From positions 1 through 64,000 of the forward strand of contig JAIXSE010000026.1 of the NCBI GenBank assembly GCA_027484825.1: a stretch of 64,000 nt of DNA, in the 5' to 3' direction. The notes below the pieces were generated by a model. It did no database searches and was not told the DNA's origin. It saw nothing but the letters and a program-made list of their open reading frames with translations. This DNA comes from Rubrivivax sp. (GTDB lineage: Bacteria; Pseudomonadota; Gammaproteobacteria; Burkholderiales; Burkholderiaceae_C). Shown piece by piece: positions 35,087-45,097 of this stretch (its first letter is position 1; every line of letters begins with the position of its first letter). The position numbers were made by a program, and so were the translations under genes.

Positions 35087-35965
35087 ATGAGCATTGAAGA
35101 CCCGTCGGAAGAGCGAGTAGAGGAGCGCGGAGAAGAGCGCGTGGAAGAGCGCGGAGATGACCGCCGCGGCATCCAGAGCATCGAGGTGGGCGGTCGGCTG
35201 CTGAAGGCCGCTGCAGCGCAAGGCCATCCGCTGCCGCTCAAGACGCTGTCGCAGGCGGCCGGCATGAGCGCAGCCAAGGCCCATCCGTATCTGGTGAGCT
35301 TCTGCAAGCTCGGGCTGATGAGCCAGGACCCGGTGACCGGCTATTACGGGCTGGGTCCGCTGGCGATGGAGATGGGGCTGATCGGCATCCAGCAGGTCGA
35401 CCCGATCCGGCTGGCCAGCGCTCAGCTGGATGCGCTGGCGACCGAGCTGGGCCATACGGTGGCGATTGCGGTGTGGGGCTCGCATGGGGCCACCATCGTG
35501 CGAACCGCCGCCTCGCCGGCGCCGATTCACGTGACCATGCGGCATGGCACGGTGGTGTCGCTGTGGAACACCGCGTCGGGGCCGCTGTTCGCGGCGTATC
35601 GGCCGGAAGAGGAAGTCCGGGCGCTGTGGGCCGATTTCCAGCGCCTGGGCGATATGGATCTGACCCGTCGCGCCGGAAGCCGGACGGCCGACCTCGCGGC
35701 CCCTGCCCCCAGCTGGGATCAATTTGCGGCACTGATGGTGGAAGTGCGGAGTCGCGGCATGCATCGCTCGGTCAACAGCATCGTGGAAGGCGTCAGCGCC
35801 TTGGCCGTGCCGGTGTTTGACAGCGAAGGCGCACTCGCGCTGGCGCTGACGGCCATCGGCCCCTCCGGCGCCTTCGACGCCGCCTGGGACGGCGACATCG
35901 CCACACGGCTGCGCAGCGCTGCGCAGGACCTCATGCGCCAGATGGGCGGGAGAACACCATGCTGA
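35087..35965 (+). CDS. IclR-family transcriptional regulator of the homogentisate cluster
   Basis: This is about 292 residues. An N-terminal acidic/Arg repeat (EERVEERGEERVEERGDD) precedes the winged HTH (about 28-90: GGRLLKAAAAQGHPLPLKTL). The IclR effector domain follows (about 105-285, VAIAVWGSHGATIVRT). It overlaps maiA by seven bases and is divergent from the catabolic operon, so it probably represses or activates it in response to a pathway intermediate, as HmgR does in pseudomonads. An ATG at 35036 is an alternative start. Confidence 0.9.
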   Translation: MSIEDPSEERVEERGEERVEERGDDRRGIQSIEVGGRLLKAAAAQGHPLPLKTLSQAAGMSAAKAHPYLVSFCKLGLMSQDPVTGYYGLGPLAMEMGLIGIQQVDPIRLASAQLDALATELGHTVAIAVWGSHGATIVRTAASPAPIHVTMRHGTVVSLWNTASGPLFAAYRPEEEVRALWADFQRLGDMDLTRRAGSRTADLAAPAPSWDQFAALMVEVRSRGMHRSVNSIVEGVSALAVPVFDSEGALALALTAIGPSGAFDAAWDGDIATRLRSAAQDLMRQMGGRTPC

Positions 35966-36600
35966 CCTTGCACACCTACTTCCGCAGTTCCGCCGCCTAC
36001 CGGGTGCGGATTGCGCTGAATCTCAAGGGCCTGGCCTATGAGAGCGTGCCGGTGCATCTGGTGCGGGATGGCGGGCAGCATCATCAGCCAGCCTTCAAGG
36101 CGCTGAATCCGGCAGAGCTGCTGCCGGTGCTGCAGACCGACGGCCATGTGCTGACGCAGTCGCTCAGCATCCTGGAGTATCTGGAGGAGCGGTATCCCAC
36201 CCCGTCCCTGCTGCCCGGCTCGCCGGAGCAGCGTGCCTTCATCCGCAGCCTGGCGCTGGATGTAGCCTGTGAGATCCATCCGGTGAACAACCTGCGGGTG
36301 CAGCAGCAGCTCACCGCGAGCTTTGGCGCGACCGACGCGCAGCGGCGTGAATGGGTGCAGCACTGGATGCGGCTGGGTTTCGCGGCCCTGGAGCAGCGGC
36401 TGGCGGGGCAGTCGGGCGATTTCTGCGTGGGTGGGCAGGTGACGCTGGCCGACGTCGTCTTGATCCCGCAGGTGTTCAATGCACTGCGCTTTGGTGTGAC
36501 GCTGGCCGACTATCCCCGCATCGAGCGGGTGTGGAATCACTGCACGCAGTTGCCAGCGTTTGAGGCGGCGTCACCGGCGCGGCAAGGGGATGCAGAGTAG
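35959..36600 (+). CDS. maiA: Maleylacetoacetate isomerase (zeta-class GST)
   Basis: This 213-residue GST-fold enzyme isomerises maleylacetoacetate to fumarylacetoacetate using glutathione. It has the zeta motif SSAAYRVRIALNLKG (residues 10-24), then FKALNPAELLPVLQTDG, LTQSLSILEYLEERY and the C-terminal domain CVGGQVTLADVVLIPQ. It links HmgA and FahA, which are encoded on the other strand. It is coupled to the IclR gene. Confidence 0.96.
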   Translation: MLTLHTYFRSSAAYRVRIALNLKGLAYESVPVHLVRDGGQHHQPAFKALNPAELLPVLQTDGHVLTQSLSILEYLEERYPTPSLLPGSPEQRAFIRSLALDVACEIHPVNNLRVQQQLTASFGATDAQRREWVQHWMRLGFAALEQRLAGQSGDFCVGGQVTLADVVLIPQVFNALRFGVTLADYPRIERVWNHCTQLPAFEAASPARQGDAE

Positions 36601-36694
36601 CGCAGGCGTGTTGCCGGGCGCCCTGACCGCTTGGGGCTCCGAGCTGACAACGCATCGCCGTGCATCGTGCAACGGTTTCCAGTCCGATCAATGT

Positions 36695-37966
36695 TCAAGC
36701 CAGCGTCGCAAAACAGGGGGCCAGCAACTCTATGGCGGACTCGGGGACCGCTCTCTCCATCAAACACTGCCGCCAATGCGCCGAGACCTTGGCTTGCACA
36801 TCCTCGAGCAACGCTCTCGCGTCCTGTTGGCTGAGCCCAAATGCGTCCGCACTGCTGAGAATGTTCTGCACCGTCGTTTCTGCGCCGCCATCCCCGATGT
36901 TCATGGCCTGGTAGCGACGTTGCGTGCCGTGCACTCTCGGCACCATGTCAAAGGCAGGCGCAAGACGGAATCCGAGGCCGTCTTCGCTCGCAATGAAGCC
37001 GTGGTTCCGGTCGTGATCGTCCGTATTGGAGATGCAGCAATTGAAGACCATGCGACGGAACAGTTCGACGCGATCCGCCACCGGTCGGCTGCTCCACCTT
37101 GAGATCTGAATCGCCAGCCTCGAATACGACCCGGTGTAGCTGAATTCGTCCAGGCCGTCCGATTGAAAGAGGGTTCTGGCGCTGGCATAGGCTTCGCGAC
37201 ACCACCCCCCGGAGGCATTCAGGCTTCGGTCAAATCGCTTGACTAGCAGGATGTCGGCCGAAGGCACCTCGGCGCTGGCTTGCACGTGCTCGATCACGGC
37301 TTGCGCTGCAGTGATGCCGGCGCATCGGGCCAGATCCAGCATGGCTGCTTCAACAAGCGGCAAACACAGCCGAGGATCGTCGTGCCGGGTCGGGAACTTG
37401 GCGAGCCACTGCACATCCGGGTCGGCGACGGTGAGCTTGGGACGGGCACCGCCGAGTGCGGTATTGGCCTTGATCCTTTCCGCCAGACTGTCCGGAATGG
37501 ACCGTCCCGCATCCAGACCGTTCACCACCATCCACGCGTCCTGCAGCCACGCGCGTGGTGCCGGATCCCCGAGCTCAGGCGGCTGCGCCGCCGTGGTGCT
37601 GAAGCAAAGATTCCCGACGCGATCCTCCTGCGAGTGAAGGAGATAACCGATGGGAAAGCGCTGCACCCCGAACCGGCGATCAATCACATAGCGGCCCCAA
37701 TCGTCCGGGCAGGCATCTGCGATGACGCCGAATACGCCCTGTCGACTGCCGCCTGCCAGCTCGAAACGTTGCTCGCGCAGCGGCAGCGCAACCGGGTCGA
37801 TCGCCAGGCCCCAGGGCAGGGAGAGATAAGACCGTCCATAGACGAAGTAGCCCGCTGCCTGTCCTCCGGCAGAGACCGTGTGATCGAATGCACCACAGAG
37901 GGTGGGATCACTGTCCCCAGGAAGGAACACCCAGACGAACACCCGGTCTGAAGTCTCAGAAGTCAT
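36695..37966 (-). CDS. hipA: HipA-family serine/threonine kinase toxin
   Basis: This 423-residue protein has the HipA fold: an N-terminal subdomain (about 1-110) and a HipA-C kinase domain. Kinase features are ALGGARPKL, LVKRFDR, catalytic ISNTDDHDRNHGF (near 311-322) and metal-binding APAFDMVP. HipA phosphorylates a tRNA synthetase (GltX in E. coli) and induces dormancy. All kinase motifs look intact. It overlaps hipB by 11 bases, the standard antitoxin-first order. The target in this organism is unknown. Confidence 0.93.
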   Translation of the reverse strand: MTSETSDRVFVWVFLPGDSDPTLCGAFDHTVSAGGQAAGYFVYGRSYLSLPWGLAIDPVALPLREQRFELAGGSRQGVFGVIADACPDDWGRYVIDRRFGVQRFPIGYLLHSQEDRVGNLCFSTTAAQPPELGDPAPRAWLQDAWMVVNGLDAGRSIPDSLAERIKANTALGGARPKLTVADPDVQWLAKFPTRHDDPRLCLPLVEAAMLDLARCAGITAAQAVIEHVQASAEVPSADILLVKRFDRSLNASGGWCREAYASARTLFQSDGLDEFSYTGSYSRLAIQISRWSSRPVADRVELFRRMVFNCCISNTDDHDRNHGFIASEDGLGFRLAPAFDMVPRVHGTQRRYQAMNIGDGGAETTVQNILSSADAFGLSQQDARALLEDVQAKVSAHWRQCLMERAVPESAIELLAPCFATLA

Positions 37967-38297
37967 TGTCCAACTTCCGTTGCACGCGAACCCGCTTGGT
38001 CTGGGCGTTCAACTCCAGAGCCAAGCCATCGCGGTCCAGCCCTGGATCCGCCAGGAGGTCGACCTCCCGGTCCAATCCGAGCGCCCAAAGCACTTGAAGG
38101 TAGGTGCCCAGCCCGGTACTGAGTTTGCCGTTTTCCACGGCTTCAACAGCCGTACGGCTCAGCCCGGATCGGGATGCCAGGTCTTCGCGACGCCACTTTC
38201 GCCGAATGCGCGCAGCACGCACTCGCCTGCCCAGCTCCGCAGCACGACGGACAACCGTTTCAGGAACAGCTGGATTTCTACTGACGACGCCTTCCAT
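37956..38297 (-). CDS. hipB: HipB-like antitoxin, XRE-family HTH
   Basis: This 113-residue protein has a Cro/CI-type HTH (about 15-70: ELGRRVRAARIRRKWRREDL, GLSRTAVEAVENGK) and a C-terminal tail that in HipB contacts HipA. It is expected to neutralise HipA and autorepress through the palindrome just upstream. The ATG at 38297 is preferred to a TTG three codons earlier. Confidence 0.9.
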   Translation of the reverse strand: MEGVVSRNPAVPETVVRRAAELGRRVRAARIRRKWRREDLASRSGLSRTAVEAVENGKLSTGLGTYLQVLWALGLDREVDLLADPGLDRDGLALELNAQTKRVRVQRKLDNDF

Positions 38298-38320
38298 GAA
38301 ACGCAATATAGCATTTATCG

Positions 38321-38334
38321 CCTTCTATAGAAGG
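38321..38334. promoter_or_regulatory. CCTTCTATAGAAGG palindrome, candidate HipB operator
   Basis: A perfect 14-bp palindrome lies 24 bases upstream of the hipB ATG in an AT-rich promoter stretch (38298-38340). This is the usual place for an autoregulatory antitoxin site. Confidence 0.6.
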
Positions 38335-38372
38335 TTTCATGGCGGAAGTGGGGGTCACTGGATGGACCGAGG

Positions 38373-39476
38373 TTACCCCAGCGCCGGCCGCTCCACCGCC
38401 CACCGGCTCGCCGCTTCCCAGCTCGGCGGCACGCAGCCCTGCTCCTGCACACACAGGCTGGCACTGGCCAGGGCATGGCGCAGGGCTTGATGGCACACGG
38501 TTGGGGACAGCGCCCGCAGATCCTCCACAAAGCGACCGTGCGCCGAGTGCCGAGCCTGCTGCAACGGCTGCAACTGCTGAGGCAATCTCGACTGCCGCAG
38601 CAAGAACGCCAGCAGCCCCGCCAGGAAGCTGTCCCCCGCGCCCACCGTGTCCACCACCGCCAGCGGCGCCGCTTCCTTGGCATAGCAGGTCGCGCCACTG
38701 CGCTGCATCAACCACGCGCCGCCCGCCCCCACCGTCAAGGCCAGCAACTCACAGCCGGGATGCTGCGCCATCAGCCCACGCGCCTGGTCCAGCACGTCGG
38801 TGCCCCGCACACCCAGGTGCTCCAGGTCTTCATCACTCACCTTGATCACATGCGCCAGCGACAAGGCCGCATGCACCGCTGCACGATACGACGGCAGGTC
38901 CGGCATCACCGAAGGACGCAGGTTCGCATCCACGACCACGCAGCGGCCCGCCTGGCGCTGCGCTTCCAGCCACGGCAGATAGATCGACGTGTCCCGCGCA
39001 TCCAGCGCCAGGGCGCCGCTGCAAACGATCTCCAGCGCCGGCAGTGCCGCGCAGGCGGCGGTGAGCCCTTGCGCCGATACCGCGCGATCCGCCACACCGT
39101 CGCGATAGAACGCATAGTCCGGATGCCCCTGCGCATCGAGGTTGACCACCGCCAGCGAGGTCACCTGCTGCACCGCCTCCGGCACCGCCAGTTGCACGCC
39201 GTCAGCGACCAATTGCTCGCGGAGCTCCCGCCCGAACCGATCACGCGAGAGCGGATTCAGATACTGGATGCCCACGCCCTGGCGCGACAGCGCACGGCTC
39301 AGGTTGTAGAGCGCGCCTCCCAGGCAAGGCAGATACGCGCCATCGTCACGGCGAATGAGGTCGATCAGTGCTTCACCGGCCACCGCCACCTGGATGCCGC
39401 TGCGGGCACTCGCGTCATGGGTTGAGTCGTTGGACGGCTGGAGGGCCGAATCGTTGGATTGGAAGGTGGAAGTCAT
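38373..39476 (-). CDS. PfkB-family carbohydrate kinase (fructokinase-like)
   Basis: This is a 367-residue ribokinase-fold kinase. It has VAVAGEALIDLI near the N-terminus, GGALYNLSRAL, the VVVDANLRPSV block and the PfkB second signature DTVGAGDSFLAGLLAFL (catalytic Asp). It lies last in the polyol operon and would phosphorylate fructose formed from mannitol, like MtlZ in P. fluorescens. Substrate is inferred. GAGGA precedes the ATG. Confidence 0.88.
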   Translation of the reverse strand: MTSTFQSNDSALQPSNDSTHDASARSGIQVAVAGEALIDLIRRDDGAYLPCLGGALYNLSRALSRQGVGIQYLNPLSRDRFGRELREQLVADGVQLAVPEAVQQVTSLAVVNLDAQGHPDYAFYRDGVADRAVSAQGLTAACAALPALEIVCSGALALDARDTSIYLPWLEAQRQAGRCVVVDANLRPSVMPDLPSYRAAVHAALSLAHVIKVSDEDLEHLGVRGTDVLDQARGLMAQHPGCELLALTVGAGGAWLMQRSGATCYAKEAAPLAVVDTVGAGDSFLAGLLAFLLRQSRLPQQLQPLQQARHSAHGRFVEDLRALSPTVCHQALRHALASASLCVQEQGCVPPSWEAASRWAVERPALG

Positions 39477-39618
39477 GGAATGGATCCTCACGGACGCGGC
39501 GTCTCAGTCATCTCTTCGGCGCAGCGGACTCGGCCACGGAGCCGTCGTCAGTCACGGTGCAGCATTCAGCGCCCACACCGTGGCCATCGTCGGCTGTGCG
39601 GGGCAGGATGGGACAGCC

Positions 39619-40548
39619 TCAGCGCCCGCCGAACCGCCCTGCCGCCTGCTTGCGGTATTCGGTGGGCGTCATGCCCTTGATGTCCAGAAAACGGCGGTTG
39701 AAGTTGGCCAGGTTGTTGAAGCCCACCTCGTAGGCGATGTGGGTGATGTAGCGGTCCGACTCCTGCAGCAACTGACAGGCCCGGTTGACCCGGATCAGGT
39801 TGACGAAGTCGGTGAAGGTGTTGCCGGTGGCGCGACGGAAAAAGCGCGAGAAGCGGCTTTCGGTCATGCCCAGCTCCTGGGCCAGGTCCGCCGCAGAGAC
39901 CGGCGCCGCCATGTTGTCGGTGATGCGGCTGACCACGGCATTGATCTGGGCCAGCTGGGTGTCGCTGTCCTCGCTTTGCAGTTGTGCGCTGGAGAGCAGG
40001 CGGAAGTCGGTGCAGCGCGCCAGCTCGCTCATCCAGCTGCAGAAGGCTGCGAAGCGGGCCAGGCCCTGGCTGGACTTGATGTGGTGCCAGTGCTCGGTCG
40101 CCTTCTCCTGCATGCCGAAAAATTCAATGCCATGCCGCGCCCGCTCCAGCAGCGGCATCACCTCACGCAGCTCGGCGATGCCCTCGGCCGCCAGCGCCAG
40201 CGGCTGATGCGGGAACTGCACCACCAGGTCCCGCTCCGCATACCCCGCTTCGGGCACGTCCATGCTGATCCAGTTGTGCGGCAGGCGCGGCCCGGTCAGC
40301 ACCAGTTGCCCCGGCTGGAACTGGCCGATCCAGTCGCCGACGAACACCTTGCCGGAAGAAGCGGTGATCAGGTGCAGCTCGTATTCATCGTGGTAGTGCC
40401 AGCGGGCCAGCGGCGTCGGAAAACCGTGCGAGAGACAGCGGATGAAGCCGGCCGTCTCCGGCGGCTCATAACCGAGCTCGGGCGAACGCGAGAAGGCATG
40501 CTCGAGCTCGGGCTTGGTCTGGCGCGGCAAGGCATGAAGCGAGGACAT
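39619..40548 (-). CDS. AraC-family regulator of the polyol operon
   Basis: This 309-residue protein has an N-terminal cupin sensor (about 45-130, WHYHDEYELHLIT, FQPGQLVLTGPRLPHNW) and a C-terminal AraC domain (VSAADLAQELGMTESRFSRF, ITHIAYEVGFNNLANFNRRF). It corresponds in position and type to MtlR, the activator of the mannitol operon in P. fluorescens. GGGAG lies six bases before the ATG. Confidence 0.9.
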   Translation of the reverse strand: MSSLHALPRQTKPELEHAFSRSPELGYEPPETAGFIRCLSHGFPTPLARWHYHDEYELHLITASSGKVFVGDWIGQFQPGQLVLTGPRLPHNWISMDVPEAGYAERDLVVQFPHQPLALAAEGIAELREVMPLLERARHGIEFFGMQEKATEHWHHIKSSQGLARFAAFCSWMSELARCTDFRLLSSAQLQSEDSDTQLAQINAVVSRITDNMAAPVSAADLAQELGMTESRFSRFFRRATGNTFTDFVNLIRVNRACQLLQESDRYITHIAYEVGFNNLANFNRRFLDIKGMTPTEYRKQAAGRFGGR

Positions 40549-40633
40549 CAAAACTCCCGACAAGGGTGGCGGTGGCTGGCAGGGCCCGATCATCGCAGCG
40601 GCGACGGGCCCCGCCAAACGGGATCAGGGCTGA

Positions 40634-42061
40634 TCAGGGCCGTCCCGCCGTGGCCGACGACGGATGGCTCGCGACGAAGCGGTCCACCTGCTCGGTGGCA
40701 GTGCGCAGCGCCTGGACCAGTCGTGCATCGCCGGCCAGCTCGCCCCACAGCACCGGATCAGCCGCGAACGCCGCCACCGGGTCGGCGGCCGCACAGACTG
40801 CATGAGCCGCAGCGGGGTCCATCGCCTGGTCCTGATAGGTGTAGGGAATCTGGCCCACATGCCAGCGCTTCAGATACGCCAGGAACAGGGCCGGCAGCAC
40901 GGCCACGCTGGCGATGCTCTCCCCGCGGGCCAGACGCTCCCGCACGGTCGGTGCGATGAAGCCCGGGATCTTGCTGAAGCCGTCCATCGCCACCCGCTGG
41001 TTGGTGTCGGCGATGGCCGGATTACCGAAGCGCTCCAGCACCACATCGCGATAAGCCGCCAGGTCGAGCGGGCTGGGTTGCAGCACCGGGATGGCATCGT
41101 CCGTCACGTAATGGAAGGCCATCTGGCGGATGGCCGGGTCGTGCGTGCCTTCGTGAATGTAGGTGTAGCCGACCAGCGTCCCCGCCCAGGCGATGCAGCT
41201 GTGCGTGGCATTGAGCAGGCGGATCTTGGCTTCCTCATACGGTGCCACCGAATTCACCAGCTCCACGCCGACCCGCGCCCAGTCCGGACGGTCGTTGATG
41301 AAGCGGTCTTCAATCACCCACTGGATGAAGCTCTCGCCCATCAGCGCTGCGCGGTCCTGGCGTCCGGTGGCGGCCAGCACCCGCGCCGCCACCTCCGGCG
41401 TGGGACGCGGCGTGATGCGGTCCACCATCGCATTGGGGCTGGTGGTGTGGGTCTCTATCCATTGCGCCAGCGCATCGTCGCCGAGCGCCCGCACGAACTG
41501 CAGCAGGCCGTGGCGCGAGCGTTCGCCGTTGTGGCGCAGGTTGTCGCAGTTGAGCAGCGTGACATCACCGGCGCCCGAGGCCATGCGCGCACGCAGCAAG
41601 GTGGTCAGCGCACCGTACAAGGTGCTGCCGGCTCGGCCTTCGCGCACCGCCTGCAGATCGGCCTTCAGGTCCGGGGCGCTGTCCCAGTCCAGATCGTGCT
41701 GGCTGTTGAGGTAGTAGCCCGCCTCGGTGACGGTGAAGGAGATGATGCGGGTGCTGGGCGCGCAGGCCAGGGCCACCAGACCCGACAGGTCCGCGGACCA
41801 GGGCACCACCGTGCGGATGGCATCGATCCAGGTGTAGCTGCGTTCCCCTTGCGCGGTCACCGTCTCCAGTGTGTAGGCGCCGTTCTGGGCCACCAGGGCG
41901 TCGATGGTCTCCTGCATGTCCGGCCGCAGGTTGCCGCCGGCCAGCACCCAGCGCGTGTCGCCCAGGGCATGCAGGTGATGCAGATACACCGCCTGGTGGG
42001 CCCGATGGAAAGAACCCAGGCCCAGATGCAGGATCGTGAGAGTGTCTTGAGCTGTCGTCAT
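40634..42061 (-). CDS. dalD: Polyol dehydrogenase, D-arabinitol 4-/mannitol 2-dehydrogenase (DalD-like)
   Basis: This 475-residue long-chain polyol dehydrogenase uses NAD(P). It has the Rossmann start ILHLGLGSFHRAHQAVYLHHL, TVTEAGYYLN, LLNCDNLRHNGERSR, MVDRITPRPT and the catalytic Lys-Asn-His set in EEAKIRLLNATHSCIAW. It resembles enterobacterial DalD more than MtlD. DalD-type enzymes act on D-arabinitol (to D-xylulose) and D-mannitol (to D-fructose). No xylulokinase is adjacent; a PfkB kinase is. An upstream TTG at 42085 is an alternative start. Confidence 0.88.
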   Translation of the reverse strand: MTTAQDTLTILHLGLGSFHRAHQAVYLHHLHALGDTRWVLAGGNLRPDMQETIDALVAQNGAYTLETVTAQGERSYTWIDAIRTVVPWSADLSGLVALACAPSTRIISFTVTEAGYYLNSQHDLDWDSAPDLKADLQAVREGRAGSTLYGALTTLLRARMASGAGDVTLLNCDNLRHNGERSRHGLLQFVRALGDDALAQWIETHTTSPNAMVDRITPRPTPEVAARVLAATGRQDRAALMGESFIQWVIEDRFINDRPDWARVGVELVNSVAPYEEAKIRLLNATHSCIAWAGTLVGYTYIHEGTHDPAIRQMAFHYVTDDAIPVLQPSPLDLAAYRDVVLERFGNPAIADTNQRVAMDGFSKIPGFIAPTVRERLARGESIASVAVLPALFLAYLKRWHVGQIPYTYQDQAMDPAAAHAVCAAADPVAAFAADPVLWGELAGDARLVQALRTATEQVDRFVASHPSSATAGRP

Positions 42062-42081
42062 GGCGATTCGGGAGATGAGGG

Positions 42082-43125
<1,044 letters not shown>

Positions 43126-43173
43126 GACGGAGGTTCCTGAAATCGGGACTGCAAACAATCGAAGGGGGGCGGC

Positions 43174-44010
43174 TTACTTGACGGCGCCGAAGGTCAAGCC
43201 CTGCACCAGCTGTTTCTGGCTGAACCAGCCAAACACCACGATGGGGGCGATGGCCATCAGCGAGGCCGCGGAGAGCTTGGCCCAGAACAGGCCTTCGGGG
43301 CTGGAGTAGGAGGCAATGAGCGTGGCCAGCGTGCCGGCCTTGGCGGCACTGAGGTTCAGGCTCCAGAACGCTTCATTCCAGGACAGCACCAGGCACAGCA
43401 GCCCGGTGGAGGCGATGCCGCCCATGCCCAGCGGCAGCAGCACCAGCCGCACTTCCTGCCACAGCGTGGTGCCGTCCATGCGGGCGGCTTCCAGGATCTC
43501 GGGCGGGATGTCCTTGAAGTGGGAATACAGCATCCACACCATGATGGGCAGGTTGGACAGGGCAAACACGATGATCAGCGCCAGCTGCGTGTCCAGCAGG
43601 TGGCTCTTCTGCGCCAGCACGTAGATGGGCACCAGGGCGCCGACGGCCGGCATCATCTTGGTGGACAGCATCCACATCAGGATGTCGCGGGTGTATTTGC
43701 CGCGGAAGAAGGCCATGGCGTAGGCGGCCGGCGCGGCCAGCAACAGGCCCAGCACGGTGGACAGCACGCTGGTGATCACCGAGTTCTTGGCATAGAGCAG
43801 GTAGTCGCTGCGGGCCTGCACCTCGTGGAAGTTTTCCAGGGTGGGCGAGAAGAACAGCTGCGGCGGCACGGCAATGGCTTGCAGCTCGGTCTTGAAGGCG
43901 GTGAGGAACAGCCAGCCCAGCGGGAAGAACAGCAGCAGGGCCACTGCCCAGGCGGACAGCGTGCGCAGCACCAGGCCCACAGGGAACGGGGAAGGACGAC
44001 GGGAGGACAT
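43174..44010 (-). CDS. mtlG: ABC transporter permease, polyol uptake (MtlG type)
   Basis: This 278-residue inner-membrane permease has six predicted helices and the cytoplasmic EAA loop EAARMDGTTLWQEVRLVLLP that docks the ATPase. It ends QKQLVQGLTFGAVK, typical of CUT1 second permeases. It is 48 bases upstream of the ATPase gene in the same operon. Confidence 0.93.
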   Translation of the reverse strand: MSSRRPSPFPVGLVLRTLSAWAVALLLFFPLGWLFLTAFKTELQAIAVPPQLFFSPTLENFHEVQARSDYLLYAKNSVITSVLSTVLGLLLAAPAAYAMAFFRGKYTRDILMWMLSTKMMPAVGALVPIYVLAQKSHLLDTQLALIIVFALSNLPIMVWMLYSHFKDIPPEILEAARMDGTTLWQEVRLVLLPLGMGGIASTGLLCLVLSWNEAFWSLNLSAAKAGTLATLIASYSSPEGLFWAKLSAASLMAIAPIVVFGWFSQKQLVQGLTFGAVK

Positions 44011-44021
44011 GGGGGCGCTCC

Positions 44022-44882
44022 TTACTTGTCCAGATTCTTGCCAACGAGGCGGATGAGGAACACCGCGGCGATGTTGGCCAGCAGCACGGCGAACAGGGCA
44101 CCGGCGGAGGCCACACCGGCATCGAAGTTCAGCAGCGCCTGCTTGAAGATCAGGAAGGTGACGTTGGTGCTGGCGTCGCCGGGGCCACCGCTGGTGGTGG
44201 TGTAGATCTCGGCGAAGACGCTCAGCAGGAAGATGAGCTCGATCATCACCACCACGGCGATGGAGCGGCCCAGATGCGGCAGGTACAGATAGCGCAGCTG
44301 CTGCAGGTAGGTGGCGCCGTCCATGCGGGCGGCTTCCAGCTGTTCCTGGTCCATGCTTTGCAGCGCGGTCATGAAGATGAGGGTGGCGAAGGGCAGCCAC
44401 TGCCAGGACACCATCACGATGACCGAGAACAGCGGATGGTCGGTCAGCCAATCGACGGGTTGGGCGCCGAAGAAGATCCACACCTGGGCGAGCACGCCGT
44501 AGATGGGGTTCATCATCATGTTCTTCCACATCAGCGCATTGACGGTGGGCATGACGAAGAAGGGCGAGATCAGCAGCACCCGCACGATGCCGCGTCCTGG
44601 GAAGGGACTGTGGACCAGCAGCGCGATGAGCACGCCGAACACGGCGGTGACCAGGATCACGCTGCCCAGCAGCAGCAGCGTGTTGATGACGGCGGGACCG
44701 AACGAGGGGTCGGTGACGAAGAACTCGAAGTTCTCCAGCCCGGCAAAGCCGGTCTGATCCGGCTGCATCAGGTTGTAGCGGATCAGAGAGAAGTAAATGG
44801 TCATGCCCAGCGGCACGATCATCCAGAGGAACAGCGTCCCCATGGCTGGCGCCAGCAGCAGACGCGGAAGCAGTCGTTTCAT
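44022..44882 (-). CDS. mtlF: ABC transporter permease, polyol uptake (MtlF type)
   Basis: This 286-residue inner-membrane permease has about six helices, with N-terminal LLLAPAMGTLFLWMIVPL and the EAA motif EAARMDGATYLQQLRYLYLP. It pairs with MtlG; the gap between the two genes is 11 bases. It is separated from the binding-protein gene by 213 bases containing large stem-loops. Confidence 0.93.
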   Translation of the reverse strand: MKRLLPRLLLAPAMGTLFLWMIVPLGMTIYFSLIRYNLMQPDQTGFAGLENFEFFVTDPSFGPAVINTLLLLGSVILVTAVFGVLIALLVHSPFPGRGIVRVLLISPFFVMPTVNALMWKNMMMNPIYGVLAQVWIFFGAQPVDWLTDHPLFSVIVMVSWQWLPFATLIFMTALQSMDQEQLEAARMDGATYLQQLRYLYLPHLGRSIAVVVMIELIFLLSVFAEIYTTTSGGPGDASTNVTFLIFKQALLNFDAGVASAGALFAVLLANIAAVFLIRLVGKNLDK

Positions 44883-44954
44883 GATGGTCTTTTCAGGGAC
44901 GCAGGGGCTTGATCAGCGCAATGCCCCAACCTTCAGCACCGTCGGTCGCGAAGA

Positions 44955-44991
44955 CGCTCAACACCGAGCGTCCGCCAGAAGGTATTGAGCG
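44955..44991 (-). other. Second mtlE-mtlF intergenic hairpin
   Basis: An 11-bp stem with one mismatch (44955-44965 with 44981-44991), 15-nt loop, lies in the leader of mtlF downstream of the larger stem-loop. Confidence 0.6.
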
Positions 44992-45007
44992 CCGTCGCCA
45001 TGGAGGG

Positions 45008-45097
45008 AACAAGTGCCCGGCAGGCGTCGCCAGCGGTCGGAGGTGCCGGTGCTGTACCGGCAGATCCGACCGCGCAGTAGCCTGCCGGGTACTTGTT
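45008..45097 (-). promoter_or_regulatory. Large nested stem-loop immediately after mtlE
   Basis: An 18-bp arm (45008-45025 with 45080-45097, one mismatch) encloses a 7-bp stem (45035-45041 with 45065-45071). That encloses another 7-bp stem (45044-45050 with 45056-45062) with a 5-nt loop. The outer arm reaches into the mtlE stop codon and no T-run follows. This fits an mRNA-stabilising or attenuating element giving more binding protein than permease, as in malE-malF. The function is inferred. Confidence 0.75.
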
